Source of the DNA: Pascua guehoae
Taxonomy: Eukaryota > Basidiomycota > Tremellomycetes > Trichosporonales > Trichosporonaceae
Assembly: GCA_001600415.1 (NCBI GenBank)
Contig: BCJX01000016.1
Location: 457,854-521,853 of the forward strand
Reading direction: 5' to 3'
DNA length: 64,000 nucleotides
Below the pieces are notes generated by a model. That model saw only the letters and a program-made list of their open reading frames with translations, was not told the origin of the DNA and made no database searches. Shown here piece by piece: positions 56,175 to 64,000 of the stretch. Made by a program: the position numbers and the translations under genes. The stretch's first letter is position 1. Every line of letters starts with the position of its first letter.

Positions 56175-59100
56175 ATGTCAGCCAAGCGCAAGCGCGGAGA
56201 CGAAGGACCGCGTACCGATGTTGTCTCACGTCCGGTCGCGGGAACCAAGTCGTTCAAGACTGGCACGGCAGTCCGCGACGGTCTGGCCACTGGAACACGG
56301 CAAGGTGAGTTCGCGATCCCAGAGAACATTGACTGACGACAGCGCTCGTGTCATTCCACCAGCAGATTGTCACTCCGTACTCGTCGCTTCCGCTTGCCAT
56401 TACGCACCCGACAGTGCTTATCCTGCAGCACTACCTCGATGCGTCGCCGACAGCTGACGAAATCTTCAACGCATGGAAGCTAGCAGAGGAGGTGGGCCAT
56501 CTCAGTCTTGACGGTGGTTTCATGCGTGGTGCTAACAGACCAGCTCAAGAATGAAAAGCTCGCCGAGACCTCTGCGCTTCTCCTCGCACTCGTTATTCGG
56601 ATCCTCACGCCGTTGCCGTTCTTCCACACCCAACTCGTGGGCATTGTCTCCAAGCTCGTCGCCTCGACTGAGCCGTACAATGACCTGCTCGCACGCCTTC
56701 TCTCGTCGGCAAAGCGCGAGCACGTCCTTGCGGGTTTGTCGGTTGCAGCTGCAGCGGTACACGTCGATGCACCCGATCCGACCAACCTGCTTGGCGGCGG
56801 TGCGCGCGGCCGCCTTGCGGGGCAGGTATGGGCGAGCATCGCGGAAGGCGGTAACGCTCGGGCACTCGGCAAGATGCTCGGTATGCGTCGTCGCAACCGG
56901 GATGGTTCAGTCGAGTACGGTAACCGCGACCCACTTGACAAGCCGGATATCCGCCACCTCGCTATCGACCTCATTCTTCCGCTCTTGCCCACCACTGCGT
57001 TCCATACACATGCCAAGCCCATCCTGCACTCGCTGTACGGCGGCCTTGAACAAGATCCCCCAGCGACCATTTACCGGGTCCTGTCAGCGATGTGGGCAGC
57101 AGTATCCGGTCCCCCACCGGGTCTGGCGCGCCGTATCTCCCTCGTGCTCCTCGATGAGGGTGCAGTGGAGAACATTGCCAAGCTCCTCGACCGCCCCGAA
57201 ACTGAGCCCGAGACCGGACGCGCCGTTGCGGACATTGCCCAAGGGTTCCTCGAGGGCGTGACCACTGATACCTCGCGCGGTATCTGCTTCACCGACGAGG
57301 GTTGGTACCCGCGCGAGGAGGAGGGAGACGAACGCAAGCGCCGGGGCTTGCACAACCGCATCCTGTCAAACGTTGTGCGCAAGCTCGGCGCCCGTGTTGT
57401 GGCCGACGACGAGGGCCGCGTTGGCTCTTGGGCTCTGAAAATGTTTGCGGCGTGCCCAGAGCTCGTCGCCGGGTACTGGCCAAACTCTGCGCTTGCCCTG
57501 GACCCACGTCTGGACACAAAGTGGATCGCGACTGTTGCCTATGTTGGACGCGTGGTCTCGCTTCCCCTCCCGCCGCGCAGCACGTTCAACCAGCCTGCCC
57601 CGCGCGGCACCAGTGCATCTGCCATGCCACCCCGTGCGATCCCACCGGTTGTCGCGACGATCATCGAGTCTGTCCTCCCTTCGCCTCTCACAAAGCAGCA
57701 CCTCTCCAAGGGTCTCCAACACGCCGACTACCTCGTTCAGCACGTCACCGCCCTCGCCCTTGCACGTTGCTTGCAAAAGCTTGCGAGCGTGCAGGCTCTG
57801 TTCGCCGCCATCTCGGCCGAGCTCGACGAGGGCCTTGACGGACCATGGCGTTCGCGTGCACGTGAGCTCGAGCTCGAGTGCCGTCGCCGTGTTCCCGAAG
57901 TGCCGGTCGTGATTGCCTTTGCTCAAAACTCGGCGACCATGGCCCGGCCCAAGGACGAAAACGACGATGTCGACCCGGCCCTCACTGCCAAGAGTGCCAT
58001 GCTCACTGAGGCTGCCCTCCGCCTGTTTGGTCTCTACCACAAGACGCTCCCAACTCTTGCAGGAGAGGCACGCTTCGATGTCGGCAAGCTTCTTGTTTCT
58101 GCCTCGAGTGCCAATGCCGAGCGCCGAGCGCGTAGGGAGGCCCGTGAAGGCTCGGTCATCTCTGACTCGGGATCCGTCGGGTCTGTGGGTACGCTAGGCA
58201 CTGTTGGCATGGGCGGTGGCTTTGGTCACACCCGTGGTGATGTCGAGGGCTTTGAGGCGCTCTCGCAGCTTCACGTGCTCCGCTTGCTCTCGGAAGTTCG
58301 CGACTGGTCTTGGACCAACAAGGCTGGTGAGTACGGCACCTGCTCCCGCGCGGTTATGAAGAAACCCTTGCTAACGCATCAGCCGGTTCGCAGTACACGT
58401 ATCTTTACCACATCCTGCAGCTGCACCTTTCTACTCGCAATGTCGTGACTCAGGCCATGACGACGACCCTTCTTCATCGTCTCCTCCTCTCGTCTCTGCT
58501 TTTCGAGCACGATGCCCTCGAGCTGCCGATCTGGCTGGACGCCCTTCCCCGTGCGTCTGACACGGTATCGGGACCAATGTTTGTCGCTCAGCAGATCCAC
58601 CTTCTCGCTTTCATCGACGACTGTGTCCGCCGTGCTCTCAAGACACCGCACCGGTACATTGAAGAGGCCGCGACGGTAGTTCCCGATCTCCCGGCTGTAG
58701 CAGTCGCCTCGCCCCTCCTCATGACGGTTGCTGAGCAGCTCCATGCCAAGCTTATCGGCATGCACATTGCGACCGAAGCCGCTGCTGTGGTTCTCAACTA
58801 CCTCCGCCGTGTGCTCCTTGGTCTGCTGGGAAAACAGGCCGCGCCGGCGTTTGTGCAAGCCATTATCGCTCGCTTTGATGCCTCGGTCAAGGCAGCTCGC
58901 GACGCAGGACAGCCTCGCCACGGTCTGCCCGAGATTGTCGAGCTCATGGAAGGCGACCTCGCCGTCGTCTTCAACGGGGCCAAGATGCCTACCATGGACG
59001 CAGAAACTCCCCGCCTCGTCGATGAGGACGACTACACCACGCGCTCGTTCACTCGTCAGTGCCTCCTCTTCGCCACGGGTGCTAGTGAATTGTCGACCAT

Positions 59101-61963
59101 TGCGCACTTTGTCAACACGGCGACCTTGGACGACGGCGCTCGCCAGGCCCAGTATCTCGTCCACTTCCTGCACGCAAAGCGTGATGCGCACCCTATCTTG
59201 CGCCTGCTCGGCGCCGCTTTGTTGCGTGTCCCCACCCCCGCGACGTCTGTCGGGGACCGCATGAAGGCCGCGGTATTCAACGACACGATCGTCCGCGACC
59301 TGTTCCTGACGGCCGCCGGTGATGACTACCGCACCGAACTCGCCGCCATAGCCGCTACCCTCTCACTGGCGCCGTTCGACCGCGCTCTCGCCGAGCACTA
59401 TACATACGCCGCACTCGAGATGCTCTCAAAGAGAAAGAAGACACCGGACACGCTCGCGTTCGCGGCACTGCAGCCGTGGATCAAATTCCTCGCGCCGGCT
59501 CAGGTTGTGTCGGCACTCTCGCAGACACTCAAGCGCGCCTCAAAGGCCAAGACTGGTATCTCAGAGGTCGGTTCTGCCGTCCTCGGCGCGCTCGTCGTGG
59601 CATCACGCCCGGACGACGTGTACCCGCACCTCGCAGCGCTTCTCGCGTTGGGTGCCTACCGCCCTGTGGCGTCCCTTCTTCGTTCGGCTGTTGCGGCTTC
59701 GCTCTCGCGCCGACTCGACGCGGCCATTGGGGCCGACCTTGTTGTGTCTCTGGTGTCCAAGGGGGACGACGACGCGTACGCCCTGCTTGCCCTTCTCGTC
59801 AGCCTCTCGCCCTCGGCTGCCGATGCGTTCTCGGCTGCCCTCCCGTCCCACTCTGAATGGCTGGCGGACGCGCGACTGCTCCCTGCCCTCGCCGAAGTGG
59901 CGTCAACAGCAGACCACGTTCGAGCAGCAGTGTCGGCGCTCACCTCGCCTATCCACCAGGACACAATCTACACTGCAGCCACAACGATCCTTGCAGCCTC
60001 GGCGGCCGACGATGTCAATGCGGCTCTTGCATCGGTCGCAATGTCGCAGTTTGGGCTCCCCCTCGCACGCGCCGCAGCCGCCCTTGCGCGGACGCACAAT
60101 GCACTCCTGGCCCCAGCAGTAACCTCGCTCCTGAAAGCAGGATTGCAGGCGGTCACACGCGTACTGAGCTCCGACTCGCCGCTCGCGGGCGACGAAGAGG
60201 CGATCCTGATCGCGCTCGGCGAGGCCGTCAGCGAAGGCTCCCACATGCGCGTCGAGGTGGATGCCCTGCTCGCCGAGCCAGCCATTACGGCCATTGTGGC
60301 GGAGCGCCTGGACGTCCCATCGGCGCTCGAGTTTGGCGCGCTGCTCGCGTCCAAGGCCATGCTCAAGGCCGGCTTTGTGCGCCAGCAGCTCCAGGTGCTC
60401 TTTGCCAGCAAGCAGGTTGTGCGCGGCCTCCTCGGGCCATCGTCCGACCCCAGCGCGGCGCACCGTCTCGCGTTTGTGCGCCTCCTGCACGCCTTGTTCC
60501 TCGCGTCAACGTACGTCTCGTGCCAGCCCAACTTTATCGAGCCCCTCGTGCCGCTCTATGGCGGGACGCTGGGCACGGCCGACCGGCTGATTCTGTCGCT
60601 CCTGCAGGCGTTTGAGGCGCAGCGCAAGCTGAGCGTCACGAGCGTGCTGCGCCACTGGTCGCCGAGTGGGGCAGTGAGCCGCCGCGCCCTGGACGCCGTG
60701 ACTAGCCTCGATGCGCAGCGTGTGTTTGCGACGTGCACGGCGTTCCCGCTGCGCCGGGGATACGTCGACGACGCCAAGACGCCCGACGACGAGCAGATCT
60801 ACGACCCGGCCTTTGTCCTGCCGCTCCTGGCAGCCGCGCTCCAGGAGGAGCTCACGGGTCTCGACTGGGTGGAGATTCTGCGCTCCAACACGCTCGGCCT
60901 CGCAGTGTGTGCCCTCGCGAGCCGCGACAAGGGTATGCGCGCGACGGCCGGCTATGTTCTGTCCACGGCCGTGGCGCGCATGCGCACCGTCCATTTCCAC
61001 GAGCAGCTGCAACTCTTGCACACGCTCGAACTGGTCGCACACGCCATCCCCGCCCCTGCGGCACCGGCTCCCGGATCTCCGGACGCCGACACGCCCGAGC
61101 TGCGCCAGCCGCGTCTCCCCACCCTCATTGCGCTCTTCATCGCGCACGCGCTCCGCGCCATTGCCCACCCGGGCCACTTCCTCTACCCCATTTCGTCGCG
61201 CTTCCTGCTGCAGCGCCCGACGCTCGACGCTGCCGACGTCCCCGGTCTGTACGGTATGCTGTACGCGTCGGGCGACGGTGCGCGGCGCGAGCGCGCGTGG
61301 ATGGTCCGTTTGCTCCGGGACGGCGTGCGGTCGGACGCGGACGCGCGCATCCTCGCACGGCGCAACACGGTCGCCCTGCTGTCGTCCCTCTTCCAGTCGT
61401 CGCTCGATGCCGGGTTCCGCCGCCACGTCCTCGGCGCGATTGGCGCCATTGTCCGCGTCCCCCGCGGCGCAAGGAGTGTCCTCCACGCGCTCCCCTGGCT
61501 CGCGACGCAGTGGGATGCGGCCCCGACCCGCCCCTCGGCGCACGACGTCCGCACCTCCCTCCTCAACATCCTCGAGGACGCCATCGCCACCACGACCGTG
61601 ACCGACAAGCAGCCCCGGTGGACCGCCGACGCCGCCCGCCTCGTCGTTCTCGCCGCGCACGACGCCGACGCCGATCGCCTCCACGTCCTCGCGCGCATCG
61701 CCTTCCGCCTCGCCCGCGCAGGCGACGTCTCCGCCCTCCCTGCGCTCGTGCACCGCCTCGAGCACCTCCCCTCCATCGTGGACGACACGGACGGCACGCC
61801 GGCACTCGCAGACAAGACGACCGAGCTCATCTTCCGCGCGTCGCTCTCCGTCCCCTCTGTCCCCGCCGACGTCGGGCTCGCGGTCCGCCGCCTCGTGCCC
61901 CGTGTGGCGCGGCTGGAGGGCGACGTGGGCCAGTGGGCGAGGAGCGAGGCGCGGCGGGTTTAG
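56175..61963 (+). CDS. URB1: Nucleolar pre-ribosomal-associated protein 1 (Urb1/Npa1)
   Basis: Four exons: 56175-56304, 56343-56491, 56544-58326, 58383-61963 (5643 bases, 1880 residues, close to the usual family length). Urb1 is a large helical-repeat scaffold of early 60S pre-ribosomes in the nucleolus, needed for 27S pre-rRNA processing. It starts with a basic nuclear-type sequence (MSAKRKRGDEG). The conserved N-terminal region follows (PLAITHPTVLILQHYLDASP, LAETSALLLALVIRILTPLP, RHLAIDLILPLLP). Just after exon 3 comes SQYTYLYHILQLHLSTRNVV, then LLLSSLLFEHDALELPIWLD, which is typical of Urb1. The C-terminal region (LDWVEILRSNTLGLAVCALA, FVLPLLAAALQEEL) corresponds to the NopRA1 part. The exon 2/3 junction uses a GTGGGC donor and the second of two close acceptors. 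Confidence 0.9.
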
Positions 61964-62661
61964 AGTATCTAGAGTCTAGCAAGAAGTTGGGGCCATGTAT
62001 CGTGTAATACGGAAGAGTGTGTCAGGAAGGCATCGTGTATTTCCGACGGTAGTCTAGCAAGGACGAGGCGGCGCGACGCAGCCGAGATGGGCTTGCTGGT
62101 CCTAGTCGAGGCTGCGAGGCGGTGCCACAAGGTGCAAACCGTAGAGACACCGATTCCAAGGGTACACGCTGGTGCAAGCGGGCCCGGGGGGCAGCCTGTG
62201 ACCCCTGGAAAGGAAGAGGAGCCAGATGCAGATTTTGCGTTCGGTGGCGTTGATACTTCCAGAGGTGTTCTGACCAACAAAAGTATCACTGCTGATTTTC
62301 TGATCCGTTTGTATCTGGTTGGGACGACTTGCGACCCAACCTCGCGCTCAGTGGGTAGCAGAGCGTACCCATGGCCAACCGAACGTCCAGGCTAGTACGC
62401 GTCCAGCAAGCCAGTGCTTCGTGTGTACTGTACCGTGCCGACAGGGTCACTGACGCCGCTCCGCTGGTTGCATACTGCTGGCGGCGCACGAAATCGATAC
62501 CAGCCCACTCATCACTCGCGCTGTCGGATGCGGCTGTACGATGAGATACATGTTGTATACGCTCCGGCTATTGCGTCACTTCTTGACCTCGACTCCGTCT
62601 CTTCCCCGCCCCTTTACATCCTCCTACCCCTCCAGACCCCCCACCCACCCATTCACTGCCC
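61964..62661. other. Convergent intergenic region
   Basis: Shared 3' flank of URB1 and the Cwf19 gene; no gene or RNA was recognised. Confidence 0.5.
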
Positions 62662-64000
62662 TCAGGCGCCCTCCTGCAACTGCACGGTCCAATTATACGG
62701 CTGGAACTGCGTCCCGAGCCCGCGCGCACGCTCCTTGTTGAGCGCATAGTCGATGCGTTTCGGCCGGAGCCACTTGCGCGGCTCGAGGTCGAGCACGTTG
62801 CCGATGATTTCCGCCGCAAAGTAGCTGCGTGTCAGTGTGGGGTTGACGGCGGTGTGTAGTGGGGCTTGGGGTTGGGTGGGGAGGGTAGGGTGGGGAGAGG
62901 TGGATAAAGAGTAGGCGTCAAGGTTGGAGGGGTTCGGGGTGGGTTCGTTGGGAGAATACCAGAGGGTTTGCTCGTCGTTTGCGCATACGATCTCTGGCAG
63001 GTACTCCCATTCGGAACTTGTACTCCCCGCCCCATCTCATTCTCAACTCGCAGCCTCATGCGCGATCTCAGCCTTCCCCAACTCGTCCCCAGCTCGTGGC
63101 CGCGTGACGGGCCGCGGGCATGGTCCCGCGCATGGCCTCGTACCCATGACACTCGCACTCGAACGCGACCTTGTAGGCGTGTCTTCGCCCACCGTCGACT
63201 TCTCCCACGTTCGCCTCACCCTCCTTCTCCCGCCCAGCAACACCAGTACTCACGGAGGAAACCTTCCACCGCCCTTATCGCCCTCATCCATACCGCCCAT
63301 GTCGTCGTCCCCGCCGCGCCCTGCCGCTTCTTCAATGCCCTCAATGACGTGCCCGTAGCCCTTTTCGCCCTTGTAGTCCCACATGACGGCAAAGTACGGC
63401 AGGTTGGGCACGAGTGCACGGCGGAAGCCTCCCGGGCGGGCGGAAAAGTCGATGAGCTTCTTGTGCTGGCTCCACTCGCTCTCCGAGGCGAGGATCGACG
63501 AGCGGAAGTAGGCTGGCGCATCGGTGAATTGGTCCGCGGGGAGCGGCACGCATTCAATGTACGTGTGGCGCTGTTGGCGGTGGGAGAGGATGGTTTCGTA
63601 GAAGAGCACACCGCGGTTTTCGGCGGCGAACATGCGCATTAGGCACTTCATAAAGTTCTGGGTGGTTAGCGTGGGCGGGGGGAGGAGAGGAGGGGGCGAG
63701 GTAGGCGGGAGGGGGTTGACAAGGCCCGCAATGTAGCAGGTCAACATAGCTGGAACCCATTGGCGTAAAACAACGCGCAAAATAACGCGGAAAATAACTG
63801 CGGCCGCAATCCGACAAAGCTCCCAGTCCAATGTAGTCTGGCCATGACCGAGTCAACCCACATGGGCAAACCAAGCTCGACTCAAGCTCATGTTGGAGCA
63901 CAGCAGCACGAGGTAGTGAGTGGCCTCCCAAGCACACTACGAGACCTCTCACGAACCGAGCCGCGAACTCGACCAGCGCATACTCACGCGAATCTCATCC
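62662..64000 (-). CDS. cwf19: Cwf19 (CWF19L2-type) splicing factor, C-terminal part
   Basis: Three visible exons: 63988-64000 (partial), 63254-63657, 62662-62824; the gene continues past the right edge. It is a component of late spliceosome and intron-lariat complexes in the nucleus. NFMKCLMRMFAAENRGVLFYET and RHTYIECVPLP belong to the CwfJ C-terminal domain 1. ESEWSQHKKLIDF, LPYFAVMWD, GYGHVIE, then YFAAEIIGNVLDLEPRKWLR form CwfJ C-terminal domain 2. The usual compact link between HVIE and the FP-YF segment is here expanded by a Gly/Asp-rich insertion (EEAAGRGGDDDMGGMDEGD). The tail reads NWTVQLQEGA instead of the common WWKPYDF ending. Confidence 0.88.

Noticed and set aside
60506..61765. 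Minus-strand 419-codon open frame antisense to URB1
   Set aside because: GC-rich shadow with Arg/Gly/Glu bias and no splice signals; the plus-strand URB1 frame explains the sequence.

Overview
The window looks like nuclear DNA of a basidiomycete yeast, most likely Tremellomycetes near Trichosporonales (inference). It is GC-rich, its genes carry several short GT-AG introns, and about two thirds of donors are GTGAGT. Most acceptors carry a CTAAC/CTGAC branch motif almost touching the AG. The set of genes (a GT18-type glycosyltransferase, an MP88-like GPI glycoprotein, a very long alpha-arrestin, URB1, a Cwf19 factor) fits that group. There are two runs of N (22323-22892 and 44473-44957). No operon, CRISPR array, rRNA or convincing tRNA was seen.

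Left third (1-20.5 kb): the 5' part of a short-chain dehydrogenase (minus), then an alpha/beta-hydrolase with two membrane segments and a one-base frame conflict (minus). Next is a repeat-rich zone, 4.7-8.6 kb, with a non-autonomous LTR retroelement, an inverted relic of its interior and a TA-flanked MITE. After it come a PIN-like domain gene broken by two in-frame TGA codons (minus), an orphan five-exon gene with a four-cysteine motif (plus), and an MP88-like GPI-anchored glycoprotein (minus).

Middle (20.5-47 kb): an allantoate-permease-type MFS transporter (minus) whose introns hold two MITEs, a five-unit minisatellite, simple repeats and an assembly gap. It is followed by a ten-exon MGAT5-like glycosyltransferase (plus), an unrecognised 674-residue protein (minus), a mitochondrial one-cysteine peroxiredoxin (minus), a single-pass membrane protein (plus) and a gap-interrupted putative gene (plus).

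Right third (47-64 kb): a secreted protein (plus), a 2058-residue alpha-arrestin (minus), URB1 for 60S ribosome assembly (plus), and the C-terminal part of the splicing factor Cwf19 (minus) running off the right edge. The genes are functionally unrelated neighbours. Shared themes are surface and secretory-pathway biology (MP88-like, GT18, secreted protein, arrestin/permease) and RNA processing (URB1, Cwf19, PIN-like).
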